NCBI RefSeq assembly: GCF_013623835.1
Contig: NZ_JABKDE010000005.1
Span: 124,001-188,000 of the forward strand
Reading direction: 5' to 3'
Origin: Brevibacterium oceani
GTDB taxonomy: Bacteria > Actinomycetota > Actinomycetes > Actinomycetales > Brevibacteriaceae
Length of the DNA: 64,000 nucleotides
Numbering within the stretch: position 1 is the first letter of the stretch; each line of letters starts with the position of its first letter. The translations under genes were made by a program, and so were the position numbers. The notes under the pieces are model-generated. The model was not told where the DNA came from. It saw nothing but the letters and a program-made list of their open reading frames with translations, and made no database searches. Positions 9,493 through 18,867 of this stretch are shown piece after piece.

Positions 9493-11773
9493 GGTACCCC
9501 AAGGACCGGGCCCGGCTGAGCACCTCGGCTCGGCTCGACACCCCGAATCTGCGGTAGAGCGCGGACAGCCGATTCTTCACGGTTCCGGTGACCTGATGCA
9601 GCTCATTCGCGATCTCGGCGACGGAGAGACCGCGGCCCAGGAGGTCGATGAGCTGAGCCTCGCCCGCGCTGAGCTGCGGCATCGTGGCAACGTCCACGGA
9701 GACCGATCCGATCGTGCGCAGACGGGCGATGAGAGCTGCGGGTGAGTCGAAGGAGTCCGAGAACTCGACCGCAGCTTCGGCCCATGCGCGTGCGTCCGAG
9801 GTGAGATCGATGAGACGATCGCGATCGATCAGCGGCAGAAGTGCGAGCGGGAGCAGCGAACTCACCCACGTCGACAGGCTCACTGCCGTGGAGAAGTCGC
9901 TGCGTGCCGCGTCTTCATCTCCGCTGCGCAGCTTGGCCGCTGCTCTGATGGCAGCGAGCTCGGCCCGACTGCGCGGACTCAATGAGTGGTGATAGAACCA
10001 GGTGTCTGCGCATGAGATCGCTTCGTCGTTTCGACCGGCGACGAGCTTCGAACGGACGTCGAGGAGGATGCGGGCGTCACACGACGGAGAGAGTCGCTCG
10101 CGCTCGATCTCGGCCCACCGCAGCTGCCCCAGAGCGATGAAGACCGTGCTGCGTCCAAGTGCGATCAGGTCCTTCTCCGCTTCTGACAGGACACCGGCGT
10201 CGCGGAAACGCTCTGCGTCGTCGTTGACGAAGAGCAGACCGGATTCTGCTTCCACTGACAGGACTGCCGAGATACGGGCGATGAACGGCAGATAGACCCA
10301 CAGCGTCCGCATCTCAGGGTAGGCGGAGAGTGCGTCGAACTCGGCGCCGGCCCGCTCAAGATCGAGTCGGTCCAGTGCCCGCAGCGCCGAGGCTATGCGC
10401 AGGGGCGGAGTCACCAGTTCATCGATGATGACAGTCGGCGGCGAATCCGAATGTGCGGCTGCCGGTTCCACTTGGGAAGCCGCGCGCCTGATCCCCGACG
10501 GAGCATCGGACTCCGCCAGATGCGCATCCGCCCGCTCATGGTCACCACTGACCGCCGCGATGAGGGCAGTCCAGGAGATGATCGCCGGCAGAAGAAAGTC
10601 ACCGTCTACGTGGCCGGCTCGGGCGGGGCCCTCGATCTCATTGAGCACGGACAGCGCCCGCCGAGGTTCAGCTGCGTGGTGAAGGGCGATTGCGGTGAGG
10701 AGACGCACGACGGACCGTGCACGTACGCTGTGCATCTTCGCTGCCGCGCGAATGCCCATTTCCGCGGCTTCGTCGTGACGACCGGCATCGGCCAGCCCGA
10801 TCAGCTGCCGGACAGTGCCGATGACATCGACCGACTTCTCGCCCGGACGCGCTTCTTCCTCCGCTTCCACGTTCGGTTCAGAATCGCCGAGCTTCCCCGG
10901 CAGTCGTGACCTCAGCACTCCCGGGCCGGTATGTCTGACCACAGCAGTCCGAATCCGAGCCGGGGTGTCATCGGCGGCATCAGCAGTGATGTCTTCGGCG
11001 AGCGTCCCGAAGAACTCAAGGCCGGGTCGGCCAACGCGCGCCTTGACCGGCAGAACTCGAAGAACGGTGCAGGCGGTCCGGGGAGTGAGCAGGAACATCG
11101 GTATGCCCACCGCCTCGCACACCCGCAGCAGCTGGGACCAATGGCCGCCGTGCCTGGCCAGAAGCAGCACGTCGCCGAGGAGTTCCGGTTCGACCATGCC
11201 TGCGGATTCCATGTGCTCGATCAGCACCTCGAGAAGATCGGCCACCACAGGCGCTGCACCGACTTCGGCCCTGAGGTCGTGTCGCAGCTTGGCCGCGATG
11301 AGAGTCGGGACCTGCAGCAGCGTCCCCCGCGCCGAATCCTCAAAGCGAGTGAGGATCCCGCTGGAGAGGAGTCGGATCAGCACCCCTTCGGGATCGTGTA
11401 TCCCGATCCCGCCGAGGAGGTCGTCAGCCACAGCGGTCAGCGCCCGAACAGCGGTCGTCTCTGACACAGCGCTGAGTTGAGCGAGCACCGAAGCCGCCGC
11501 AGTGTCACCGGAGCCCGACGCAAGAGACAGCCGCGGACAGAGCTCGACGACCCAGTCGGCGAAAACAGACGATTCGGGATCCACGGAGACCCCCGCGGCA
11601 GCGGCGGCGCGGAGGACCGCCTCGGCGAAACGAGCACGACCGGCACATTCGGTCCAGAGCCGGCGGCAGAGGTCGGTGTCGGCGGGACCGGCCCCTGAGG
11701 CTTCGAGTTCGACGACGAAGTCGCCCAGGCTGAGGCGAGGATCCTGCGGCTCACCCTCGGCGGTCGAACTCAT
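9482..11773 (-). CDS. Large LuxR-family regulator without a P-loop
   Basis: A 763-residue protein with a LuxR (GerE) helix-turn-helix at its C-terminus: LSAGEAQLIDLLGRGLSVAEIA, then TVKNRLSALYRRFGVSSRAE. The middle is helical and repeat-rich (Ala, Leu, Arg), like the TPR-type signalling part of LAL regulators, but I see no Walker A or B motif in the N-terminal 200 residues. Starts at 11779 and 11773 are both possible; GGAAGGA is better spaced for 11773. It is divergent from the decarboxylase gene and is the left-hand regulator of the polysaccharide locus. Its target genes are not shown by the sequence. Confidence 0.85.
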   Translation of the reverse strand: MSSTAEGEPQDPRLSLGDFVVELEASGAGPADTDLCRRLWTECAGRARFAEAVLRAAAAAGVSVDPESSVFADWVVELCPRLSLASGSGDTAAASVLAQLSAVSETTAVRALTAVADDLLGGIGIHDPEGVLIRLLSSGILTRFEDSARGTLLQVPTLIAAKLRHDLRAEVGAAPVVADLLEVLIEHMESAGMVEPELLGDVLLLARHGGHWSQLLRVCEAVGIPMFLLTPRTACTVLRVLPVKARVGRPGLEFFGTLAEDITADAADDTPARIRTAVVRHTGPGVLRSRLPGKLGDSEPNVEAEEEARPGEKSVDVIGTVRQLIGLADAGRHDEAAEMGIRAAAKMHSVRARSVVRLLTAIALHHAAEPRRALSVLNEIEGPARAGHVDGDFLLPAIISWTALIAAVSGDHERADAHLAESDAPSGIRRAASQVEPAAAHSDSPPTVIIDELVTPPLRIASALRALDRLDLERAGAEFDALSAYPEMRTLWVYLPFIARISAVLSVEAESGLLFVNDDAERFRDAGVLSEAEKDLIALGRSTVFIALGQLRWAEIERERLSPSCDARILLDVRSKLVAGRNDEAISCADTWFYHHSLSPRSRAELAAIRAAAKLRSGDEDAARSDFSTAVSLSTWVSSLLPLALLPLIDRDRLIDLTSDARAWAEAAVEFSDSFDSPAALIARLRTIGSVSVDVATMPQLSAGEAQLIDLLGRGLSVAEIANELHQVTGTVKNRLSALYRRFGVSSRAEVLSRARSLGYLTP

Positions 11774-12220
11774 GATCATCCATCCTTCCGCCCGGCGGAT
11801 CAAGCCCGCGTCGTGTTCGTCGACGTACATCTCAACTCTCCGCTCCTGCCCAACCTGACCCGACTGCTCCATCAGCCCATCGACTGCGGCGCCTCTCGGA
11901 CTACCAATGTGCCCGCTCGGCAGACGTCGATGTGCCGCTCCATACCTCTTCTGCGGTAGTCCGCCATGGAATTGCGGGTGCACGAACCGCTGGGGAGCAC
12001 CCGTCCTGGTACGGTCGAAAACAGCGGGAGCCGATCGTGGACTGCCGCTTCACATTCGCTGTTCTCATATCTGCCCAGGACCGTCCGCCCAGGTTCGTCT
12101 GCCCAGGACGCTGGCCTCTGTCGCGGAGATGACCACGCACACGCCGAGGTCGGTCCAATCCCCGACAGCAGCGATTGCGAGCCCCGAAGCAGTGCCGAAC
12201 GTCCGCAGCGAGGTGTGCCC
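11774..12220. other. Divergent intergenic region, no gene seen
   Basis: About 450 bases separate the leftward LuxR gene from the rightward decarboxylase gene. The decarboxylase frame stays open back to 11966, but that extension lacks recognisable similarity and is rich in Ser and Pro. Promoters for both genes should lie here; none could be placed with confidence. Confidence 0.5.
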
Positions 12221-13708
12221 ATGTGGCTGCACCTGCTGCCTGGAGATGAGGAACAGAGAAGCATGGCTGATGCGCTGAAGCAACTGGACGGACCGGGTGA
12301 GCCGACGACGCCTTCGTATGTTCTCGACCTCCCGGTCCTCGAAGAGCAGGTCGGTGGTTTTCGCCGTGCGCTCGACCGACACTGGCCGAACGCGATTCTG
12401 TCTTACTCGTTCAAAACCAATTCCCTGCCCTGGCTGCTCTCCTTCATGCACAGACGAAGGGTCTGGGCCGAAGTGGTCTCGGATTCCGAGTACGAATTGG
12501 CGCTGGCGGTCGGTTTCTCACCTGATCGGATCGTCTTCAATGGTCCGGTCAAGGGCCGTGATCGTCTCCGGCAGGCACTGCTCTGCGGGGCCGTGATCAA
12601 TCTGGATTCGAAGCGGGAGGTCCGCTGGGCGGTCGAACTGGCGGCGGAAGAGTCGGACCGTGTGCTGCGTGCAGGATTGCGCGTGAACTGGGATCTTGAT
12701 GCCCGCTGCCCCGGAGAGAACACGTTGGCAGGGGCCAGCAGCCGTTTCGGGTTCAACGCCGAGAACGGCGAGCTCGGTCAGGCGATCACCACATTGGAGT
12801 CCGCTGGAGTGCACGTCACGGGCCTCCATATGCATAGGAACTCGCGCACACAGAGCCTCGAGGTCTTCCGCGCCGCAGCGGGGGTGGCCGCAGAGCTCAT
12901 CACCTCTCATCAGCTTCGCCTCGATTGGATCGACATCGGCGGCGGGTTCTTCAACAGTCCCGGAGGGAGCCCGACTTTCGGTCAGTATGTGTCTGCCATC
13001 CGAGAAGAACTCGATGGCACGATCGATGTCGAACAGACTCGACTGATCGTTGAGCCCGGAGGGTCGCTCATTGCCGTTCCCGTCGAATTCCACGCACGGG
13101 TGATCGATGTGAAGTTGATCGGAGGCCAGCGCTTCGTCATCACCGATGCGAGCCGCACCGACATCGATCCGCAGTTCCGGCGCGAGAAGGATTTCGGACT
13201 CCGCCTTGAAACGGCATCGACGGAGTCCGTTCCTGAGCAGGTGATCTGCGGATTCACCTGCATGGAGAATGACCGGCTGACCGTCCTCAAAGACGCCCCG
13301 CTGCTGCGCGAAGGCGATCGGATCGTCTTCGAGCGGGTGGGCGCCTACACCATGTCCTATCAGTCGTCATTCATCGAGTTTCCGCCCGCGGTCTTCGTCC
13401 GTCACGGAGAGTCCTTGGAACAGGTCAGGAGAAAGGGCACCGCAGAAGACTGCTTGAGAGGAAACATCTGGTCAGAATCGGCTCAGCCGATCACCGCGAA
13501 GCCTTCAGGCCCGGCCGAGCACCATGAAGTCGTCTCCTCGAGCCGAGGTGAGTCCGGGTTCACACCGCAGGAGAGACGGATCATCGTCCCACCCGACCAA
13601 CGTTCTGAGGAGGTCAGCGGGGACATCGGCTCCGGCGAGATGGCAGAACGGGTAGCCTCCTCCGAAACGCGGATTGACGTCGATGATGAGCGGCTCACCT
13701 TCGGCTGA
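12221..13708 (+). CDS. PLP-dependent decarboxylase, Orn/DAP/Arg fold (type III)
   Basis: Enzyme of the alanine-racemase-fold decarboxylases, which remove CO2 from diamino or related acids. Motifs: PSYVLDLPVLEEQV, then SYSFKTNSLP with the PLP-binding lysine, HMHRNS, the GGGF loop (DIGGGFFN), EPGG at the phosphate site and, near the C-terminus, CGFTCMENDRL and GAYTMSYQS. The start at 12221 has GAGGTG five bases upstream; 12263 is an alternative. The family normally ends near base 13470; here the frame runs about 80 residues further and overlaps the opposite ATP-grasp gene by 204 bp. The substrate is unknown, and carrier-bound or free amino acids are both possible. Confidence 0.8.
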   Translation: MWLHLLPGDEEQRSMADALKQLDGPGEPTTPSYVLDLPVLEEQVGGFRRALDRHWPNAILSYSFKTNSLPWLLSFMHRRRVWAEVVSDSEYELALAVGFSPDRIVFNGPVKGRDRLRQALLCGAVINLDSKREVRWAVELAAEESDRVLRAGLRVNWDLDARCPGENTLAGASSRFGFNAENGELGQAITTLESAGVHVTGLHMHRNSRTQSLEVFRAAAGVAAELITSHQLRLDWIDIGGGFFNSPGGSPTFGQYVSAIREELDGTIDVEQTRLIVEPGGSLIAVPVEFHARVIDVKLIGGQRFVITDASRTDIDPQFRREKDFGLRLETASTESVPEQVICGFTCMENDRLTVLKDAPLLREGDRIVFERVGAYTMSYQSSFIEFPPAVFVRHGESLEQVRRKGTAEDCLRGNIWSESAQPITAKPSGPAEHHEVVSSSRGESGFTPQERRIIVPPDQRSEEVSGDIGSGEMAERVASSETRIDVDDERLTFG

Positions 13709-14545
13709 CTCTTTGAAATCGACGTCGATGGGACCGACCGGTGTGAGGACTCTGCCGAGAGCAGCCAGGGCGGCCGCGAATCGTTCAGCGGGCACTGTTG
13801 TGGCGACGTCTGTGTCTCCGTTCCGCATGTGATCCTTGCGGCGTGCCAGCACTCCGCGCAGCTCTCCGGTCCCGTGCAGCGAAAAGACTCCGTCGACACC
13901 GTATTCGCTGCCTGGCAGCTGTTCTTGGATGATCACTGCGTCGAGACCGGCCGAACTCGTTCTGCCGTCGGGGCTCTTCGCGGATTGCGCCGCCTCGCTG
14001 ACAGCCGCGCGAAGAGTCTTCGCGGAGGCGAACCCCAAACCTGCCGAACCGCTGCCGAACCGATGCTTGACGACGAAGTCGCCGCTGGGGTTCACGCTGA
14101 TCGCCTGCTCGGCTTCGCTGCCCAGCCACGTCGTGGGAGTCGGGATGGCGCAGTCACGGAGAGTCGCAGCCATGAGGCGCTTGTCGAGGACGATCTTCTG
14201 GGCAGCCGGGCCGAGGGAGGCCACCGTGCATCCGAGTTCCCGGAGATCATCGGCAAGACCACCCGCAAGGATCTGCAGTTCATAGTCATTGAGCGAGATG
14301 AAGAGGTCAGGAGACTCGCTTCGGGCCCACTCCAGCACTGCTCCGCGATACTCCGGTGAGTTGTAGGCGGGCAGGATCACGCCGCAGTCTGCTGCTGCCA
14401 ACGTCGGTGCCGATGACCGATACTCCAGAGCGATCACCTCACCCCGAATGCCCTGCGAGACCAGAGCATCCTTGAACCAGCGCACATAGTGCGCACGATA
14501 GGCGGCGGAGGCGATGGCGATTGTGAGGGGCTCGGTGGCAGTCAT
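13505..14545 (-). CDS. ATP-grasp ligase-like enzyme, copy A
   Basis: A 346-residue ATP-grasp protein, of a class that usually joins a carboxylate to an amine using ATP. Landmarks are NDYEL near residue 85, KHRFGSGSAGLGF (nucleotide-binding loop), GSEYGVDGVF, VLARRKDHM, and DVNPRFGGGYPF at the metal site. It is clearly a paralogue of the gene at 21974, sharing the NDYEL, KHRFGSGS, GSE-GVD and NPRFGGGYPF blocks. It is the last gene of the leftward polysaccharide operon, 10 bases after the polymerase gene. I infer a role in attaching an amino acid or similar group to a sugar; the substrates are unknown. Confidence 0.82.
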   Translation of the reverse strand: MTATEPLTIAIASAAYRAHYVRWFKDALVSQGIRGEVIALEYRSSAPTLAAADCGVILPAYNSPEYRGAVLEWARSESPDLFISLNDYELQILAGGLADDLRELGCTVASLGPAAQKIVLDKRLMAATLRDCAIPTPTTWLGSEAEQAISVNPSGDFVVKHRFGSGSAGLGFASAKTLRAAVSEAAQSAKSPDGRTSSAGLDAVIIQEQLPGSEYGVDGVFSLHGTGELRGVLARRKDHMRNGDTDVATTVPAERFAAALAALGRVLTPVGPIDVDFKESAEGEPLIIDVNPRFGGGYPFCHLAGADVPADLLRTLVGWDDDPSLLRCEPGLTSARGDDFMVLGRA

Positions 14546-14555
14546 GGGCAGTCTT

Positions 14556-16001
14556 TCATTCGCTGTGGATCGAAGTTCGCGAGAGCGAACACCGTGACGG
14601 TGTGCGCCGTCCCTGCGTTCCGAAGGACACGTAGGAGGGAAAGTTCTGCACCGGGGAATAGAACGTGACCGCCCAGAGCAGAAGCAGTGCTGCGATCCGG
14701 GCGTACATGCGCACGATCCAGGTGTGGAATCCTGCCCAGACGATGTCTCCGACCCCGCCGAGCAACGAGGCGAAGAACACAAAGTACAGCAGGTCGCGCG
14801 GTCCCTGTGCCGCTCTCCGATAGCTGCGGACCGCCCACACATCGATGCGGTCAAGCATCAGAGCGAGCAGGGGGACCCCGATGACCAGTCCAAGTGCTCC
14901 GAAGTTCCACCACAGGTCGCCGTAGATGGAGGCGACGGTGGAGAACCCGGTTCCATAGAGTTCCGGGTCGGTGAGTGCCGCGAGTTCGTAGCCGATGGCT
15001 TCGGGTATCCAATGCGGGGCCAGGTCGTCGGGCAGTGCCGATCGCAGCGGAGAAAGAAGAGAAGCACCGAGGGTGGGCAGGCGTCCCAGTTCGGAGTCAT
15101 GGATCAACGAGCCGAAGTTGCCGATGGCCACGAACATGGATGACAGTCCGGTGTCGTTGCCGTAGTCCCCGCTCAAGGACACCTCGTATTCTTTCCTCCA
15201 GGCCCCCAACCCCGCCAAGAGGATGGGCGCGAGGATGACACCCACGGTCTTCATCCAGCGCCGTCCGCAGCGGAGGAAGAAGACATAGGCGAGGGCCAAG
15301 ATGAGAGCGATCGCTCGCAGTCTGCCCGTACCGGAGATGAACAGCGTCGGGTAGGTCACGAGTGCGCCGAGGACGAGGACGATGTTCCACACACTCTGCA
15401 GTCCCTTCGAGCTCAGCAGCGTCGCGACACAGATGAGCAGGATGGCTGAGAACCCGACCCCGTCGAGCACGGGCTCGAGGCGGTCACCGAGGGCCGCTGC
15501 GATGGTGAGTACGACGGCTCCGGCGCCCTGCGCCCACTGCACAGTTCGCAGCGGCAGCACCACCGGCTCTGGGCGTCCTGTCGAGTCTGATCGCAGGCAC
15601 AGCGCTCCGATGCCGATCTGAGTGAGAGTGCTGGCGAACAGTGCCGCATTGAGGTAGACCTCAGGGCGGGCTCCTTCGATGAAGTAGGGGTCGGGGATGA
15701 CGAGCAGTCCGCTGATCCCGACGATGGCGGCACTGGAGGCCATGAAGTAGCCGGGCATCGTGATGCGGTCACGGCCCAGGAGCACGAACAGCGTCATTCC
15801 ATGGACGAACGAGACGATCGACATCACTTCGCTGGAGACGTTCACGACTGAGGTGTCTGTCGAGAACCACAGACGAGCAACGATGACGACGAAGAGGCAG
15901 GAAGCCGTGAAGACGATGATGAAGAGCGGAGAATGGACGGGCGGATCCGAGTCGGCGGGGCGATCGGCCGACAGCTTCCTCTCCACCAGTGTCAGGGACA
16001 T
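14556..16001 (-). CDS. O-antigen polymerase-like (Wzy) membrane protein
   Basis: A 481-residue integral membrane protein with about eleven hydrophobic segments and a large loop around SLSGDYGNDTGLSSMF. Sequence similarity in Wzy polymerases is weak, so the call rests on topology, the oligosaccharide-repeat-polymerase-like pattern and its position between a Wzz-kinase gene and glycan enzymes. It would link lipid-bound repeat units at the outer face of the membrane. The ATG at 16001 has AGGAGG nine bases upstream; the ATG at 16007 is too close to it. The C-terminal tail is Ser/Arg rich. Confidence 0.7.
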   Translation of the reverse strand: MSLTLVERKLSADRPADSDPPVHSPLFIIVFTASCLFVVIVARLWFSTDTSVVNVSSEVMSIVSFVHGMTLFVLLGRDRITMPGYFMASSAAIVGISGLLVIPDPYFIEGARPEVYLNAALFASTLTQIGIGALCLRSDSTGRPEPVVLPLRTVQWAQGAGAVVLTIAAALGDRLEPVLDGVGFSAILLICVATLLSSKGLQSVWNIVLVLGALVTYPTLFISGTGRLRAIALILALAYVFFLRCGRRWMKTVGVILAPILLAGLGAWRKEYEVSLSGDYGNDTGLSSMFVAIGNFGSLIHDSELGRLPTLGASLLSPLRSALPDDLAPHWIPEAIGYELAALTDPELYGTGFSTVASIYGDLWWNFGALGLVIGVPLLALMLDRIDVWAVRSYRRAAQGPRDLLYFVFFASLLGGVGDIVWAGFHTWIVRMYARIAALLLLWAVTFYSPVQNFPSYVSFGTQGRRTPSRCSLSRTSIHSE

Positions 16002-16049
16002 GACCATCCACCTCCTGCCGCTCTCTCTGCTGTACGGAAAGCCAGGAGC

Positions 16050-17597
16050 TCAGCCATCGCCGGCAGCCCACAGCCCGTGCGATGCCGAATGTCGACTCCG
16101 GTTGCGCCCCGGCAGACTCTCCGTCCGTTCGTCCACAGCTGCGCGAACATCCGGTTCGACGGCTGACGCGACTGCACGCGGTTCCGATGCGCGCGCTCGA
16201 CGGCGCAGACGACGTCGTGGCGCTGCAGTTTCAACATTCTGCGGGGCCTGTGCGGCATAGGCGTCTCTGTAGATCTGCGAATAGGTCGTGCTGTCGGTCT
16301 TCGGCATTCCGTTGAGCACCACGCCGAGGAGGCGCCGATCGACGAGCTGCAGCTTCCGCAGTGCCTGCGACATCTGCGTCCGGCGGACGGTTCCGCTGCC
16401 GGCAACGAAGATCGTCCCGGATACCCGCCGGGCGAGCGCGGCAGCGTCTGTGGCCGCCAGCAGCGGAGCTGAGTCGAGAATGACGACGTCATACCGGGCT
16501 GCGGCTTCGGCGAGGAAGGCCGTCATCTGGTCACTGTCGAGGAGTTCAGCGGGATTGGGCGGAACCCGACCGCTGGCCAGGACAGTGAGGTTCGGCAGTT
16601 CCACGGGCTGAACCACATTGTCCAGATCGGAATCGCCGATGAGCACCGTCGACAGTCCTGCTCCTCCTTCGAGCCCCAGATAGCTGTGCAGTGAGGGGTC
16701 CCGCAGGTCGGCGTCGACGAGAAGGACATTGCAACCGGCACGAGCGAGCGCAGCAGCGAGATTGATGGACGTCACCGACTTCCCCTCTCCTTTCACCGAT
16801 GAGGTCACGAGCAGTGAGCGACTCGTCTCGCCCAATTCCAAGAAACGCAGATTGGAACGCAGTTCCCGATAGGCCTCGGACTGATCATCTTCAGTTCCGT
16901 ACTGCGAAACGAGGGTGTGGTCGTCTCCTGCCGTCATCCGGGCCACGGTGCCGATGACCGCCGCATCGGTCAGAGCCTCGACATCGCTGCTCTTGCGGAC
17001 CCTGTTGTCGAGGAGATCTCGCAGCACGGCAGCGAGGAGTCCGGCCAGCAGTGCTGCGAGCAGACCGAGAACGAAGTTCTGCGCCAGGTTCGGTGACGCC
17101 GGACTGCTCGGAGCGGTGGCGGGGGTGACGACCGTGAGTTGGACGGTTGCCGGCCCACTCGCCGTTTCGAGCTCCGCCACCTGCGACCGGAGACTCGCAG
17201 CCACTGCGTTCGCCAGTTCAGCCGAGGATCGGGCGTCGCCGGCCTGAGCCGTGATCGAGATGAGAAGGGTGTCTTCTGGAACCGTGGCCGAGACTCGTTT
17301 CGCGAGTTCTCCGGCATCGCTGGTCAGTCCGAGCGAGTCGATTGCCGGATCGAGGACGATCGGGGTGGTCACCAGGTCGGCGTAGGTGGAGATCTGCTGG
17401 CGCGCATAATCGGCGGCAGTGGAACGGTCCGCCACAGAGCTTCCGGGGTCCGTGCGCACGAAGACGTTCGCCGACGCCTCGTAGGTCGGCGGCTGCAGTG
17501 CAGTCACCCCACCGACGGCGGCCAATACGAGGACAACCGTCGACAATGCGGCGACCCACCGCTCGCGGAGAATTGTGAGATAACGCTGAACGCTCAT
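16050..17597 (-). CDS. Wzz-type chain-length determinant fused to a BY-kinase
   Basis: A polysaccharide co-polymerase with a C-terminal tyrosine autokinase domain (515 residues). The N-terminus has a Wzz domain with membrane helices near residues 15-35 and 175-195. The kinase has Walker A SSVKGEGKSVTS, Walker A' LLVDADLRD and Walker B VVILDSAP. Tyrosines are clustered in YSQIYRDAY, but an Arg/Ser-rich tail of about 65 residues follows, so the cluster is not at the very end. Together with the LMW phosphatase encoded upstream in the same operon it should control chain length and export by phosphorylation cycling. Confidence 0.9.
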   Translation of the reverse strand: MSVQRYLTILRERWVAALSTVVLVLAAVGGVTALQPPTYEASANVFVRTDPGSSVADRSTAADYARQQISTYADLVTTPIVLDPAIDSLGLTSDAGELAKRVSATVPEDTLLISITAQAGDARSSAELANAVAASLRSQVAELETASGPATVQLTVVTPATAPSSPASPNLAQNFVLGLLAALLAGLLAAVLRDLLDNRVRKSSDVEALTDAAVIGTVARMTAGDDHTLVSQYGTEDDQSEAYRELRSNLRFLELGETSRSLLVTSSVKGEGKSVTSINLAAALARAGCNVLLVDADLRDPSLHSYLGLEGGAGLSTVLIGDSDLDNVVQPVELPNLTVLASGRVPPNPAELLDSDQMTAFLAEAAARYDVVILDSAPLLAATDAAALARRVSGTIFVAGSGTVRRTQMSQALRKLQLVDRRLLGVVLNGMPKTDSTTYSQIYRDAYAAQAPQNVETAAPRRRLRRRARASEPRAVASAVEPDVRAAVDERTESLPGRNRSRHSASHGLWAAGDG

Positions 17598-17684
17598 GAT
17601 CGGCCTTTTCCATTGGAGGGATTCTGATGGTTGTCTGTCGGGTTCCCCGCTCTGCTCCGGTGGAGCATGCCGGGGTGTGCGGGT

Positions 17685-18863
17685 TCAGCCGGCATCGAGG
17701 ACCACCTCACCCAGTCGTTCATAGGTCACGGCACGGTCGAACCGTTCTTCGGCCATGCGGCGGGACCCGCGTCCGCGTTCGGCCAGCTTCCTGTCGGTCG
17801 CCATCTCCACCAGGGCCTGGGACATGGATTCGACGCTCGGATCACAGCTGATGCCGGCACCGTAGTCCTCGAGGAGGTCGCGGTACTCTTCGCATTCCTG
17901 AGAGTTGACCACGGGCAGGCCTGCCGCCGCGTAGTCACCGATCTTGTTGGTAATGGACTGTGCGGCTCCGGCGACGATGGGATTCATCGCAATATCGCAG
18001 CCGCGCAGGCGAGCAGCCATCTCCGGGAATTCGAGTCGTCCGTAGAAGATGACTTCGTCCGGCAGATCGGCCAGTTCGCGCCTCCATCGGCTTTCGAACG
18101 GCCCGGTGCCCATGACGTGCAGCCGCATGCGGATGCCATCGTGCTTCAGCCTGCGGACAGCACCGAAGACGGTGGGCAGATCATAGCTGTGGCCCAGGGT
18201 CCCGATATAGGCGAGTTCGACGTAGCCGTCGTCGCTCGGTCGCTCGGCGGTGAATCGGTCGAAGCGGCTGAGATCCGTTCCCAGGTAGACGGTGCTCACT
18301 GCTGAATCGTCACCGCGTGCATCGGCGACTCGGCTCGAATAGGTTTCGGAGACGGTGATCACTGCGTCGGCGCCCCGGTAGATCCGTTCGGCCGTTCGGC
18401 GCAGCGGCGCGAACAGAGGACGACCGGCCCACTGCGGTCTGAGCACCATTTCGAAGGCCTCTGGCCACAGGTCCTGGACATCGATGACGAATCGCACTCC
18501 GTGCCGCTCGGCATAGTCGGCAGCGACCTGCGCGACCTCGAGAGAGGGGACGGCACAGTAGAGAACATCAGGGACTCTGCGCTGTTGCAGATACTCGTCG
18601 AGTCTCTTGGCCAGCACACGATGACTGCGCAGACGTCCGATGGAGACATTGCCTCGGTAGTCCGGTTCAGCCAGATACGTCGTCAGATACTGCGGGTTCC
18701 GGATGAGAGTGAGGTCCCGCTGCGACTTCGACAGGTGATGGAAGGACGAGGTGACGAGTTCCACCCGCGCTCCACGCCGTGCGAGTATGCTCGCCAAGGC
18801 GTCGAAACGGTCATTGGGGTGGCTTCCACCGCCGGTGAAATGAGCGATCATCAGGATGTCCAT
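17685..18863 (-). CDS. Glycosyltransferase, GT4 type
   Basis: A 392-residue GT-B glycosyltransferase that would add one sugar to the lipid-linked repeat unit on the cytoplasmic side. The N-terminal domain begins MDILMIAHFTGGGSHPNDRF and contains DVQDLWPEAF; the C-terminal domain has AYIGTLGHSYDL, a GTGPFE loop, and the retaining-enzyme region around ITNKIGDYAAAGLPVVNS. GAGGAGGTGA precedes the ATG. It sits 4 bases after the flippase gene and within the polysaccharide operon. Donor and acceptor sugars cannot be read from the sequence. It appears to be the only dedicated elongating glycosyltransferase in this operon. Confidence 0.88.
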   Translation of the reverse strand: MDILMIAHFTGGGSHPNDRFDALASILARRGARVELVTSSFHHLSKSQRDLTLIRNPQYLTTYLAEPDYRGNVSIGRLRSHRVLAKRLDEYLQQRRVPDVLYCAVPSLEVAQVAADYAERHGVRFVIDVQDLWPEAFEMVLRPQWAGRPLFAPLRRTAERIYRGADAVITVSETYSSRVADARGDDSAVSTVYLGTDLSRFDRFTAERPSDDGYVELAYIGTLGHSYDLPTVFGAVRRLKHDGIRMRLHVMGTGPFESRWRRELADLPDEVIFYGRLEFPEMAARLRGCDIAMNPIVAGAAQSITNKIGDYAAAGLPVVNSQECEEYRDLLEDYGAGISCDPSVESMSQALVEMATDRKLAERGRGSRRMAEERFDRAVTYERLGEVVLDAG

Positions 18864-18867
18864 GGGT

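Noticed and set aside
11966..12220. N-terminal extension of the decarboxylase
   Set aside because: The frame is open, but the sequence is not family-like and a good ribosome site precedes the ATG at 12221.
12221..13708. Butirosin-like carrier-protein pathway (BtrJ/BtrK type) from the ATP-grasp and decarboxylase pair
   Set aside because: No acyl-carrier protein gene is present nearby, so the resemblance of gene types is not enough to claim it.
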